DNA from: Paguma larvata
Lineage: Eukaryota; Chordata; Mammalia; Carnivora; Viverridae
Direction of reading: 5' to 3'
DNA length: 64,000 nucleotides
Assembly (NCBI GenBank): GCA_030068075.1
Contig: CM057843.1
Coordinates: 16,449,370 to 16,513,369, forward strand
Each line of letters starts with the position of its first letter. Position 1 is the first letter of the stretch. Positions 37,138 through 47,799 of this stretch are shown here, piece by piece. A program made the translations under genes and the position numbers. Under the pieces are notes generated by a model. The model searched no databases. It saw nothing but the letters and a program-made list of their open reading frames with translations, and had not been told where the DNA came from.

Positions 37138-37514
37138 TCACTTGGGAAGAAACTCGGCTTGATCTCACCTTGGCACGACACAGAGACATCCAGGAAGGGG
37201 ACGAGCCTCTGAGTCCCCCCAAATCGGGTTCAATCACGACACGCTCCCCACAGACACAAGCCAAGAATCATTACTCCGAAAATCCAAACTGGTATTATTT
37301 CCATTTACTTCCATTAAGTCTCAGTTCAACATCTGCTTGTTCACTTTATGAGCTTTTTTTTACCAGTATTTCTTAGATTTACTAGAATTGCCTAGACAAT
37401 TCCACAATAGCCTATGGAATGGCAGAGAATCACTAATGTCGGCTGAGCCTAAGGGACCACACAACTCAAATATGAAGAACTCAAATACAGGTGGATACAC
37501 ACTTAAAATAAATG

Positions 37515-37561
37515 TACACACACACACGCGCGCGCACACACGCACAAACACGCGCACACAC
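37515..37561. repeat. (CA)/(CG) alternating purine-pyrimidine tract
   Basis: CACACA runs into CGCGCGCG and back to CACACACG. Strict alternation over about 30 bp is favourable for Z-DNA. Confidence 0.88.
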
Positions 37562-37767
37562 TACAGTTTGCAAGGACAGCCCAGGTCTGTCAGTGCGCTG
37601 AGGGAAAGAAATCCACCTCCCGTCCCATTCTCCCCATGGAGGCTCTCACTGGAGATAGGGACAGATGACCAGGCTCTGAAAGTGTGCAGGAGAGGGGCTG
37701 AAAACACGCTGGGTCAGATTGGCCGGGAGTCTTTGAATAGCATGTGGGAAAGGGTCTCCAGCTAAAT

Positions 37768-37830
37768 ATGTAACAACAGCTAACGTTAATTGAGCACCTA
37801 GCTTCCGAAGGGCAAATTGTGTTGTCCTCC
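37768..37830 (-). mobile_element. MIR/LINE-type fragment
   Basis: ACAGCTAACGTTAATTGAGC then ACCTAGC matches the common antisense MIR start; short. Confidence 0.45.
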
Positions 37831-38039
37831 GCTCTCCTTAGAGACGGCTCTGCTCCCGAGCCCGTGAGGACACCTTTCTCCAGTACTTCGTGGCAAGGAC
37901 CTGAGCAGTTAGCTTGGTAGAAAGCAGACTCCTATTACCGGGAACGACCCTATTCCGAAGTGGTGACTGGACCGGGACGTGGCGATTGAGAGGAAACAGC
38001 AGTGACTTGGGGTTCACCGTCCACAGGTTCTGCTCGACC

Positions 38040-38150
38040 GTTTTCAGATGTGAGGTCAGGGGACGCTAAGCTTCATTCTTCTACAACACAGGGAAAATGC
38101 CACCCCCCAGAGATGTTGTAAGAAGCAAAATAAATAAATGAATTGATTAA
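38040..38150 (+). mobile_element. Possible MIR relic
   Basis: GCTAAGCTTCATTCTTCTAC, GGGAAAATGCC and AGATGTTGTAAGAAGCAAA resemble MIR sense; diverged. Confidence 0.4.
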
Positions 38151-40444
38151 ATCACGACCGGTTCACAAGGCACGTAAATTACCAAGCACCATCTACGTAC
38201 ACACGTGTTCAAAGTACCACCATCTCCGCGTTTGCTGCAGACTTCGCGTGGAGTGATTCTGGTTAGGAATGCCAATGCCAAACTCACTCTACTCGGATGG
38301 ATCGTTCCGGAGAGGGGAATCAAACGCAATTTAGGAGCTATTTGGGGTTACATAAAGTCAGGAAAAGAGACTCTGCACTGAAAATGTGTTTTCTTTTTTG
38401 GACATTGTTCCGTGATGCTCATCGCCTGCCTTATATAAAAAACATATTTAGCTGGAGACCCTTTCCCACATGCCATTCAAAGACTCCCGGCCAATCTGAC
38501 CCAGCGCGGTAGCTAATCCGAATCATCTGAATGAGCCACAAGTTACGGACTTCAGAGGCCGCCGAACGAACGCGAGCTGCCCACCGGTTAAAACATCAAA
38601 GCCAGACAAATCACAACATTCAGGGAAAAAGTGTATTTCTCACACTGACTTTCCTTACACACATGACGCTCTATGAATCACACCGCTGGTGTCTGCTAAC
38701 ATCGGCCTTCTCCTCCTAGAATACAACGCCACGCGTAATAACCACTTTGGCTCGACGCGGCAGATGAAAGCCAAGTCCTATCGCTCCAGGCGGACTGCAC
38801 AGTCAAAACACAAGGAACATCACAGAAAGGGAAAATGGAGAAAGATGCATTAGATATTAATCTCGTATTCACTGGGAAAACAGAAGACTCTTTATCTGTT
38901 TCTCCTTTCAGGGCTTACAGGGCTGTGAATTTTCTGTTGCCCTACCCACCCTATAATTCTGAGCTTTTTATCCAAAGCTCTTCCTTTTTACCTTATTCCA
39001 GCCATGAAAAGTCTCTCAAGCACTGTCAGTGTCAAACAAAAAAACACACGTCTCTTCTTGACCTTGCTTCATTCACACCTCATGATCTCTTTCATTTCCT
39101 TTCATAAAAATGCTTCGACATTCACGGATACCCTAGGTCCTAAAGATAACATCCCCTTATCAGCTTCACGTTCTAATTATAACCTACCGCTCAGATCTCA
39201 AAATCTACTTATGTTTCATGCCTTTCTTGTAATTTTCTCCAAAATAAAGTCTCTGAGAACATCAGCGGTTCTCAGAGCTAATTCTAGGTTATGAATTCGT
39301 TTTGATCTTTCAAAACAGCCAGTTTCTTTCTTTCTTTCTATCTTTTTTTTTTTTTAAGAAATCCTATGAACCCAGCCTTAAACAGATGAGCTCGTGTAAA
39401 ATGCTCACGACAGTACTCGGCACGTAGCAGGTGCGGAGGAAGTGTTAGCTGCGGTGCTGTTATTATTCACACTTCTTGCTACTTTCCCCTGCTCCCCCGT
39501 AAATATTCCTTTATTCCCAACACGGCTTCCTTCCTTAGGGATTTCGCCCTACTGACCGCGCTACACGCTGTGGGAAGAGGTACTAGATGTATATAATAAG
39601 TAGGTCATACCCGTTGGCCTCAAGGAGGTAAGAGTGCCTGAGGGAAGAGACACAGGTGAATACCGCAGGTGCCATGACCCTAGTTAGAAAGTGATACCTT
39701 GCGAGCAGTGTCACGTGGAAGATGACGCACCGGTTTTGCCCAGAGAGGAGAACTATGACCCATAGGTTCCAGTTACGGAAGGTGGGCTTGGACTCGACAT
39801 GAGGAAGACACTTCTAACCACCGGGCTGCCGTGGAAACCAGCGGTGACCGCCGTAATCGTAGCTGCAGGGATACGGTAAAAACGAAGGCGGTCCGACACG
39901 AAAGAAACTGCCGACATCCTGGAACAACTTACTAGCGGGGGGCAATGGAGGAGAAGACTCTGTAAGCCGTTTTCCGTGTGCACACGGGACACCACGATGA
40001 GGCCCGCCAGCGGAGTGTGCGCGTAACTACGGAAATGGCAAAGGTGAGACGAGCCGGCTGACCCAGGCTGCGGTGCGGAAACCCATACTTGTTCACCGAG
40101 GGCACGCGCGGACAGAAAAGCCAGAGCCCGAGGCCAGAGCTTGTGGCACGAAGGCACTTTCACCACGCCCCATTTACAGGGAAAGACTGCGGGCGCAGGT
40201 GGACTGTGTGTGCACAGAGCCCGTATAATTTCTGGTCCAAACTGGAACACCGGAGGGTGAGAGAGAGGCATGACAGATAATTACGCCAGGAACACAAACA
40301 CAAACCAGGACACATGGTCACCCCGGCTATCCGAGGGTTGTTACCCAGGAAGGAACGTGAGCCAGAGAATGCCTGGGGCAGACACTGGAGCCGCGATCTC
40401 AGGTAAAGATCTGAGAGTGAAATCGAGAGTAGAAACCATTAAAG
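38151..40444. other. Intron, mostly unassigned
   Basis: Contains a short MIR fragment (39395). 39585-39740 may be an old LINE 3' relic. CpG-rich 39.8-40.3 kb. Open frames on both strands match nothing known. Confidence 0.5.
39395..39470 (+). mobile_element. MIR 3' fragment
   Basis: GTAAAATGCTCACGACAGTA, CTCGGCACGTAGCAGGTGCG, then TGTTATTATTCAC resembles the MIR 3' end. Confidence 0.55.
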
Positions 40445-40656
40445 CAGAGGTTCTCGACCGGGGGCGATTCTGGTCCCCAGAGAACGCCTGGCAATGTCTG
40501 AAGAATTTCGGTCCTCTGGACTACGGGGCGTGGCCCTGGAAACACCCAGCGGGTGAAGACCAGGGGTGCTGGGGCACACCCCACACAGCAGGGGACAGCC
40601 CCGCACAGCAAAGTCGTCCACCCCGCGCTGGCAGGAGGGCCGAGGCTGAGAAACCC
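40445..40656 (+). mobile_element. MER20 hAT-Charlie relic, near full length
   Basis: Begins CAGAGGTTCTCGACCGGGGG and ends GGCTGAGAAACCCT, imperfect inverted termini. Internal GCCTGGCAATGTCTG and GGACAGCCCCGCACAGCAAA match MER20. About 212 bp, near the family's usual length. Confidence 0.82.
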
Positions 40657-40919
40657 TACGTTGAAAATTGAAAGGTCTGCACAAATACAGGAAAGAAAAC
40701 AGCAGAAAATAGCCAGACCTTGCTCGCCCAAGAGGTGGTAACTAACAATCCAACCCGCACACATCAAAACTTGCTGGCAAACACAAATGGCCAATGTGAA
40801 AAAACGCCTCCCCAAACCAAAAATCAACTCCCGCCTCCTAAGTAACCAAAATAACTTGAATTAAAAGGACACACCGAATGCTACCTACAAAGCTGGCACA
40901 GACTTTCTTCTTTCTTTAT

Positions 40920-41160
40920 GGTTTATTTTTTTAATCTTCATTTATTTATTTATTTTTGAGAGAGAAAAAGAGAGAGAGGGGAAAAAGAGAGCACGAGCAG
41001 GGGAGGGGCAGAGAGAGAGGGAGAGACACCGAATCGGAAGCAGGCTCCAGGCTCTGAGTCGTCGGCACAGAGCCCCACACGGGGCTCAAACCCACGGACG
41101 GTGAGATCATGACCTGAGCCGAAGTCGGACACGCAACCGACTGAGCCACCCGGGCGCCCC
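40920..41160 (-). mobile_element. Carnivore tRNA-Lys SINE
   Basis: Reverse copy: TTTATTTATTTATTTTTGAG tail, long GA block, CCACCCGGGCGCCCC head. Confidence 0.93.
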
Positions 41161-41844
41161 AAATTCCCAATTGTTATTATGGTATCGGTAAGCTTCTCAA
41201 AGTACAGTGTTTTCTAAATAATGTGGGAAGCATTTTAGTTTTGGTATTGCTAAGCAGTCTTAGAAAATTAAAACAAAGGAATGTGAGAACATTTTCATTA
41301 GTGCTTTTAATTAGTGGAAGCGGAACGAACAGCACTAGACAACCAAGCTTTCGCGGTGTTCTGGAATAGCAGGTTAATAAAGAAGTAGTTGCTGGTGAAA
41401 AGCAAGAGCTTACTGGGTTTTGGGGGGAGCTGGCGTTCGACTTAAAGAATGCATATATGTGGCTGGAATGTATAAAAGTTTTCAGCTTCTAATAGAGTTC
41501 TGCGGGAGAAAAAATTTCTTTCTGTCCATGTTTATAAAAGGATTCAAGTAACATTTCATATTTTTTAAATCCGTCTTTTAGCTGTTATTAATTTAGTTCT
41601 GAGTGTTCCTTCTTTGTACCCTACTTCTGTGATCTCTCTGTGAAAGCCGGAGAAGTACGGCTTTGGAAAACAATTCCTACATTTGTTGTCGGGAGAGAAA
41701 ATGAGCTTCAGCTTCTGATTTATGAAGTAATGACTAGTGCATACAGATACATATATATATGTAAGAAACCACGAACATTAAAATGTAAGAAGGAATTACA
41801 TCCACGTTTGGTGAAATATACACATGCTTCATTTGAAACCATAG

Positions 41845-42006
41845 CCGGGCCTCAAAGCGAGTGCGCCTTCAAAGGCTGAAAGCCATCCATAAAATCTGGC
41901 AACTGAGAGATAAAATGCGCTGGATGGCTCTGACGGATCGCATCTTGAGAAACGAGCGGCTCGGAAGTGCGACGCTGAATAAACTCAAGAGAGAAGAATT
42001 AAGAAA
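41845..42006 (+). other. Unassigned exon-like open segment
   Basis: After ACCATAG, 54 codons stay open (RLKAIHKIWQLRDKM, then RWMALTDRILRNERLG, then NKLKREELRK) up to a perfect donor GTGAGTAAG at 42007-42015. The peptide is basic and helix-like with regular hydrophobic spacing. I recognise no family, the acceptor is weak in pyrimidines, and 54 open codons can occur by chance. Confidence 0.22.
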
Positions 42007-42267
42007 GTGAGTAAGATTTGTCAGGAAATTATCAGTGTGATTGAGTGTTTGACATAGTAGATATTGTTATAACAAAGTGCGTTTGGGGCGATTTCACTTC
42101 TGTTCCAGAGAGACAATGGCTTTTAATAGAGGTTAAGCTGCAGGGTGCACCTTCCTGGGGACCTGCTGCTCCTCCCGACGGAGCTGTCCCCGCTCTCTCG
42201 ACCGCTTCCCCGCCGTTGCGGGGGGCTTTCCGTTCCTGTAGCTGCACCGCACACATCTCTACTTGTC

Positions 42268-42480
42268 TGTATGTTTATTTAAGTTTATTTATTATGAGAG
42301 AGAGAGAGAGTGCATGCGAGCTGTGGAGGAACAGAGAGACAGGGAGAGAGAGAATCCAAGCAGGCTCCACACCATTAGGGCACGGCCTGACACACAGCTC
42401 AAACCCATGAACCGTGAGCCCGTGACGTGAGCCAAAACCAAGAGTCGGACACGTAACTGACTGAGCCACCCAGGCACCCC
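42268..42480 (-). mobile_element. Carnivore tRNA-Lys SINE, older type
   Basis: Reverse copy with AAAACCAAGAGTCGGAC (older insert) and CCACCCAGGCACCCC head; middle diverged. Confidence 0.88.
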
Positions 42481-42659
42481 GTCTCTGATTGTTTGTAAAG
42501 GGTGACGTAGTGGAAGTGTCCCTAATGAGATGTGGGCTACCAGCCAAAGCATGGGTGTGACTGGTGACAGCTGGAATGTACATGGTCTAATTGCTGACAT
42601 TTGTCCGGTGTCGTAGAGTTTACAAAGCATATTTACATGAGTTCTTATTTTATTCTTAT

Positions 42660-42798
42660 TATTTTTAAAGTTTATTCATTTATAAACTCTGTCGGCGCAG
42701 AGCCCGATGTGGGGCTCGAACCCACAGAACTGTGAGATCATGACCTGAGCCGAATCCAGAAATTAGACACCTAACAGACTGAGCCCCTGGGTGCCCCT
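42660..42798 (-). mobile_element. Carnivore tRNA-Lys SINE, GA block deleted
   Basis: Reverse copy: AAGTTTATTCATTTATAAAC runs straight into GGCGCAGAGCCCGATGTGG, so the GA-rich middle is missing. Head GAGCCCCTGGGTGCCCC. Confidence 0.82.
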
Positions 42799-42821
42799 AC
42801 ATAAATTATTATTTTTTTATT

Positions 42822-43030
42822 TTTTTAATGTTTATTTATTTTTGAGAGAGAGGGAAAAATGGAGCATGAGCAGGGAAGGGGCAGAGAGAGAGGGAGACAC
42901 AGAACCTAAAGCAGGCTCCAGGCTCTGAGCTGTCAGCACAGAGCCCGACGTGGGGCTCGAACTCATTGACGGAGAGCTCGTGATCTGAGCCAAAGTTGGA
43001 TTCTTAACCAACTGAGCCGCCAGAAGGTCC
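42822..43030 (-). mobile_element. Carnivore tRNA-Lys SINE
   Basis: Reverse copy: AATGTTTATTTATTTTTGAG, CAGCACAGAGCCCGACGTG, head decayed to GAGCCGCCAGAAGGTCC. Confidence 0.9.
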
Positions 43031-43389
43031 ATACGTTACTACTTAAACCTTACGACCCTGCGAGGTAGGGGGCATTAGTGCCATTTGTATTTGTAAAACA
43101 TTCTGTTTCACCATTGAATTATTCTTTGTGAAAGCGGCATTTAAAAAAAAATGTGTTATGCAAATAATGTTTCCACTGCAGATCAGTGAGAAAATATTAA
43201 TAAGCAAAAATAACAGTCACATTTTGTATTTTATGTGTCCCTGGTGCCAGACACCCTCTGTGCTTTAGAGTTACAGCAGAGAATGAACGGAAGCCTCTGG
43301 CTTGGTGGGGCTTTTAAATCCCACCTACCAAGTGGACTCAGCGGTTAAGAGTTTGATTTGTATTATTACAGACTTTTTTTTTTTTTTTA

Positions 43390-43700
43390 CACAAACGCAA
43401 TCTTTACATCCATAGACACTTCTCACAGAAATGATTTACGCGTATAATGCATCTCGCCTCTGTATGTTTTCTCCTTTAAGTAGTATACCACGAACATTCT
43501 CCCGTGTCAATATTTGCTGATAACACGGCTGTATATAGACACATCGGGATTTCTTTAATCAGTCTCTCCTTAGTTGACATTTTGGGAAATTCCAGTCTTT
43601 GGGCTACGTAAATAATGCTGGGCTGAAATTCTTGTAGCTAAATCTTTGAACATGTCCTTAACTATTTCTTTAGACAGATTACTAAAACTGTGCGTTAAAA
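43390..43700 (-). mobile_element. Old LINE relic, antisense (tentative)
   Basis: Pieces such as TTCTCCCGTGTCAATATT, GACATTTTGGGAAATTCCAG, AATAATGCTGGGCTGAA and TCCTTAACTATTTC follow the order seen in antisense L1 relics, with strong divergence. Confidence 0.42.
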
Positions 43701-43880
43701 GGTGTAGTTTTAAAAATTAAAAAGTTAAAATCAAAGAAGAAGATATGTATTTTAAGTACAGGGAAATTTCTTCCCAGCAGCTCTTTTGTGTGTTTGCTTT
43801 AAATCACCTTTTCCGGCTTCTCTTTGGCACCGTGTGAAGTGCTTTCGCCAACACTGTGTATCAGAAAATGAGAGGGTAGA

Positions 43881-44104
43881 GGCGCCCAGGTGGCTCAGTC
43901 GGTTAAACATCCGACTTCGGCTCAGGTCATGATCTCGCGGTTCGTGAGTTTGAGCCCCGTGTCGGGCTCTGTGCTGACAGCTCAGAGCCTGGAGCTTGCT
44001 TCAGATTCTGTGTCTCCCTCTCTCTCTGTTCCTCCTCTGCTCATGCTGTCTCTCTCTCAGAAATAAATAAATAAATAAACAAACATTAAAATTAAAAAAA
44101 AAAA
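43881..44104 (+). mobile_element. Carnivore tRNA-Lys SINE
   Basis: GGCGCCCAGGTGGCTCAG head, intact GACTTCGGCTCAGGTC, (AAAT)n and A tail. Flanks AGAAAATGAGAGGGTAGA and AGAAGATGAAAGAGTAGA look like a diverged target duplication. Confidence 0.93.
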
Positions 44105-44134
44105 GAAGATGAAAGAGTAGAAACGTGGTCCCCA

Positions 44135-44342
44135 GGAGCACCTGTGTGGGTCATTTGGTTAAGCCTCCGACTTTCGCCCAGGTCATGATCTCGTGGTCTG
44201 TGAGTTCGAGCCCCGCGTCGGGCTCTGTGCTGACAGCTCGGAGCCTGGAGCCTGCTTCAAATTCTGTGTCTTCCTCTCTCTCTATCCCTCTCCGACTCAC
44301 GCTGTCTCTCTCAAAACTAAACAAACAGTATAAAAAAAAAAA
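44135..44342 (+). mobile_element. Carnivore tRNA-Lys SINE
   Basis: Head GGAGCACCTGTGTGGGTC, GACTTTCGCCCAGGTC, A11 tail. Only about 30 bp from the preceding copy. Confidence 0.92.
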
Positions 44343-45953
44343 CCCACGATGGAATTCAACAACGGTGGCGATCATTAAAATTTTTAAGTATTGTGACGTT
44401 CCCAAATGAAACTCGACTCCAATGAATACAAGAAGGGGAAGAAATTATCCCACGCCCCACAAACATGGATGAAGGGCCCGGGTTCCCCACGGCAGGCGTG
44501 AAGAAGCCCGGGGGAGGGGCGGGGGCCGGTCACCCAGGAGGAGGAGGAGGACGAGGACAGGGGGCGGAGAGCAGGGGAGCGGGCAGGAGAGGCAGGCGTT
44601 AGTCCGTCAGTACCAGAAAAATCCCCTCTATAGTCTGGTTCTCCTCCGTAGTTTGGAACTGACGGACTCTCACTCACTTCCCCACAGACGGCAAAACAAA
44701 GCAGCCATCTAAACTCATTTAAACTTTTAAAATCTCTAAATGTTTGGTTTATGTTCAGTTTCTGGAAATTTCTGCCTCGGTGTAAAAAATCCATTTTTTT
44801 CCTTCCAGACATTTTCTTGCTACAGTCGACAGGCTTTTTCCCCCAGTAATAAATTCGTGAACCACCTGTGTTTTCGGGCGGCGGACAGGAGGAGTGGGGC
44901 AGCTCGAACTCACGGCAACTCTGTTATTTTTTATACTATTTTGAGATTTCAGAACCACTTGATGCCGATCAGCTAGTTGCTGATTTTCTGAGTGTCTACA
45001 CTTGCATTTTAAGTTTTATTTAAAAAGGAGACAGCGGTTAGTGCCACGAGGATACATGCGGCTCTTCGACTGAAAAAAGGGGCCTGAAAACTGGACCGTG
45101 TTCCTGGCTTAATCTTGTGACCTAGATTTACAGCCAAACAGAAGTAACGATGTAGGAAACATTTTGAAATACAGACCCAAAATAGCAGCACAAATCCATT
45201 TTGCTTAAATTGCTTTCTATTCAAAATTTCATTAGAAACATGTTCGTGGTGGCACCGTGATGACTGGGCTGGCCAGGCGGTGAGGGCAGGGGCAGACGGA
45301 ACAACTCGGCAGAGCGGGGCCGCGGTCTGCAGGAGGGGACGATGCTCTCGGAAGAGGAGCAGGATCATTCGGACCGCCCTCCCCGTGGGACTATTTCCAC
45401 GTTAAAAACCGTAACGACGAAAATAAATAAATAAACCTGACGTGAAATAGGCTGACCCCTCCCCAAGCAGCTGGGAACACGTGGTGACAGCGTAACGATC
45501 CGAGGCACCAGCAAATTAAAATTCCCGCGTTTTGCAGGATACCGATTTACACATCCACTCGGCCACGCTGTTTTCCTACTGGTAACTTGAATTCCTGTTT
45601 TAAAACTGTGCCAACTCCCCTTGGGTGTTCTGGTGATGAAAACGACTTTCCTTAAGTTTCAGCCAAGGCTTTTTCACTCCGGTATCAGATGAAAAAGATG
45701 CGTGCTGAGGTGCACGCCACACTGACCAGGCCGGGGGGTGCGGGGGGGTGGGGTGGGGGGGTGGGAGAACTATTTCAGAGAACTTTCTTGATATTTAAAG
45801 TAATAGGGCGACAAAATGATGCATTAAAGATAACATGCTAATTATGTTTTAAAAAGTATATTCTCATTCTATACCCCAAGTTTACTGAATACTGCATTAC
45901 TGATTTTTTTTTTTTTTTTAAAGCTGGATACGCTTGTTTAAAATATAAAATTC
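44343..45953. other. Intron, mostly unassigned
   Basis: GC-rich patch 44.5-44.6 kb with a GAGGAGGAGG run, and the G-rich tract at 45731. No exon recognised. Confidence 0.5.
45731..45764 (+). repeat. G-rich quadruplex-like tract
   Basis: Five runs of at least three G separated by one or two bases on the plus strand; fits the G3+ N1-7 quadruplex pattern. Confidence 0.8.
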
Positions 45954-46224
45954 AGGAGCACCTGGGTGGCTCAGTCAGTTATGCATCCGACTCTTGGTTT
46001 TGGCCCAAGGGTGATCTCACTGTTTGGTGAGTTCGAGCCCCGGGTCAGGCTCAGTGTGGAGCTGACAGTGTGGAGCTTGCTGGGGATTCTCTCTCTCTCT
46101 CCCTCCCTCTCTGCCCCTGACCTGCTTGCACTGTCTTTGTTTCTCTCAAAACAAAGAAACCTCAAAAATTAAAATAAAATAAAATAAAATAAAATAAAAT
46201 AAAATAAAATGATAAAATAAAATA
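45954..46224 (+). mobile_element. Carnivore tRNA-Lys SINE with AAAAT tail
   Basis: GGAGCACCTGGGTGGCTC head, GACTCTTGGTTTTGGCCC (older type), tail expanded to (AAAAT)n. It is the closest mobile element to the COX10 exon, about 450 bp into intron 4. Confidence 0.92.
46170..46224. repeat. (AAAAT)n microsatellite in a SINE tail
   Basis: About nine to ten AAAAT pentamers, grown from the A-rich tail of the adjoining plus-strand SINE. Confidence 0.9.
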
Positions 46225-46413
46225 CACATCGTGGTGTATGTAACCACACGCAGACAAATACAATGGTGAGCTCAGGGGAATCTGCCTGAAACGGAGAGAG
46301 CAGAAAGCTGGGCAAACAGCTCTAAACCTTCCCACCCAAGGGCGCCTGGTCCTCTGAAGCCGATACAGGACTGTCCTCCCACCCGAAAACCATTCACCGC
46401 AGAAGACACAGAC

Positions 46414-46552
46414 GGGCCCTGTAACCCGCAGACCTCTGTAGGACACACGGGCCCTGTGACCCGCAGACCTCTGTAGGACACACGGGCCCTGTGACCCGCA
46501 GACCTCTGTAGGACACATGGGCCCTGTAGGACCTCTGTAGGACACGTGGCAT
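46414..46552. repeat. 35-bp minisatellite next to COX10 exon 4
   Basis: Three full units start at 46414, 46449 and 46484 (each opens GGGCCCTGT and closes GGACACAY), followed by a shortened fourth from 46519. Units differ by one or two bases. The array begins 125 bp inside intron 4 from the splice donor. Confidence 0.92.
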
Positions 46553-46670
46553 CACAAGCCCCCAGGACCTTTCCATCTCTATACGTGGCTTTAGAAGTCA
46601 TTTTTTTAACGTGACAATACCGTCGTCTAAGAGAAAGTAATAACCCCATAATCGCGCTGAAAAGGGACCG

Positions 46671-46676
46671 ACTAAC
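46671..46676 (-). promoter_or_regulatory. COX10: COX10 exon 4 splice donor
   Basis: Minus-strand GTTAGT directly follows the Gln codon CAG that ends the exon. Bases 1, 2, 5 and 6 fit the GTRAGT consensus, with T instead of A/G at position 3, so this is a usable but not perfect donor. Confidence 0.85.
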
Positions 46677-46801
46677 CTGATTGATGGAGTTGGCAGCACA
46701 GGATGCAAGGCCTGTTCCCACGAAAGTAAGGAGGAAACAGGGCAGGTCAAAAGGTCCTGGGGCCAGCGCAAATCCAGCCGAGGTGGTGCTGACCACGAGA
46801 G
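46677..46801 (-). CDS. COX10: COX10 internal exon (human exon 4 equivalent), protoheme IX farnesyltransferase
   Basis: COX10 is a multi-pass UbiA-family prenyltransferase of the mitochondrial inner membrane. It adds a farnesyl group to haem B to make haem O, the precursor of cytochrome c oxidase haem A. On the minus strand the exon reads 2 bases plus 41 codons (125 bp). Peptide landmarks in order are [23 protein letters not shown] and CAANSINQ, matching human residues about 167-208 as I recall them. The acceptor is a pyrimidine-rich run ending TATTGCAG just upstream (46802 onward). The donor is CAG/GTTAGT (46671-46676). Incoming phase is 1 and outgoing phase 0, as expected for a split Ala codon. 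The Asn equivalent to human N204, mutated in COX10 deficiency, is kept (codon at 46689-46691). The Asp-rich prenyl-diphosphate motif would lie in the next exon, outside this window. Differences from human as recalled are A to S in TTxAGF, W to L after FD, and S to F in LLTx. Open reading continues past the donor only by chance. Confidence 0.95.
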
Positions 46802-46830
46802 CTGCAATACAGAAACAGAGCAGACCCATC
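46802..46830 (-). promoter_or_regulatory. COX10: COX10 exon 4 splice acceptor tract
   Basis: Minus-strand sequence upstream of the exon is rich in T and C, contains TCTGTTTCTGTATTGCAG, and ends in the AG that abuts the first exon base. This sets the exon start and the phase-1 entry. Confidence 0.85.
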
Positions 46831-47084
46831 ACTAACACAGACTCGGGACTGCGAAGGCCCAAAAGCAAGCCCTCTTCCACACACACCCATCAATTTCATC
46901 AGTGATGCAGACTACAGGCTAAACCTCTCTCGTTAAAAAATTTTAAAAAAAATTTCTGATTATAAACATTGTATGTGTTTATTATTACAAAAATGCTAAT
47001 TTTCCTTTAACTCCATTATACTCAAGAGTAAAAAAATCAGTAGTGTTCACTTCTTCAGCCAAGAAACCCTTACCGAAGACCTAA

Positions 47085-47640
47085 TTCCCCTCAGCACCGT
47101 GCCACGCGTCAGGCGGTGTAGGGATAAAGGTATGCAAGGTCTCGTTCCTACTGTCGGTGCCTTTATTCGGCAGGGAGGTGACAGACGCCACGTCAGTAAC
47201 TCTAACACATACAGCAGGAGTCCCAGTTCCGTGACAAGCTCCAGACAACCCGAGCAGAGGGCTCGGCTGTGACAGAAGATGGTTCCGGGGCCCAGAATAT
47301 GGTTAGAGGATGACCAGAGGGACCGAGGGCAGTGGCGAGGTGCAGACGCGAAGCCGTGGCATGTCAGCATCCAAGGAGGATGCTCCCGTCTTTAGGCTCT
47401 GGCCCTTCTCTCCTGGGGGTTTACAGAGGCCGGCAGGGCCAGGAAGCGCCGAGGAGTGGTACTGATACACGGCTGTAGATCCGCTGGAAAAAGGACCACC
47501 AACGGAGGGCTGACGGGAGAAGGATATGGCATCTAAGCTGGGCCCTCGGGAGGGAGGCAGGAAAAGGCAGAGTGGTAGGGTGGGAGACGTCGCAGGCGCT
47601 TGGCGGTTCCAAGAACAGGCACGAAGGCAAGAAAGACCAA
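47085..47640 (-). mobile_element. Ancient LINE 3'-end type relic (orientation uncertain)
   Basis: CACGCGTCAGGCGGTGTAGG...GTCTCGTTCCTAC and the later AAGCTGGGCCCTCGGGAGGG...AGGCAGGAAAAGGCAG resemble the same old LINE 3' pattern. Diverged. Confidence 0.4.
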
Positions 47641-47799
47641 CGTCAAGAGTCTGAAGTAATGTGACACCATCTGCCCGATTTCAAACCAACCACCTAGGAG
47701 GTATTACTGAGTCTCGCCCTGCTTTCCTTCCCATCCGCTGCGAAGGACTGTCTATTAAACCCATGTCTACTGCCACCATCGAGCCCGCTGACTCACAGC

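Larger units (their letters stand above)
42612..43090 (-). mobile_element. MIR relic broken by two SINE insertions
   Basis: Left piece ACAAAGCATATTTACATGAG (from 42620) and right piece ACGACCCTGCGAGGTAGGGG (from 43050) are consecutive in antisense MIR. Between them lie SINEs at 42660-42798 and 42822-43030. Confidence 0.55.
1..46676 (-). other. COX10: COX10 intron 4 (partial, left part runs off the window)
   Basis: Everything left of the exon is inferred to be intron on the transcribed minus strand. No exon 5 was recognised (it should encode the EVPFD...MNRTKNRPL-type catalytic motif), so it must lie further left. Human intron 4 is several tens of kb as recalled, which fits. Confidence 0.75.

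Noticed and set aside
39753..40271. 172-codon minus-strand frame
   Set aside because: No recognisable protein and no start or splice context; consistent with chance in CpG-rich sequence.
46272..46886. 204-codon minus-strand reading through the COX10 exon
   Set aside because: Only the 46677-46801 part is coding. The rest is intron on both sides, including minisatellite peptides, beyond clear splice signals.
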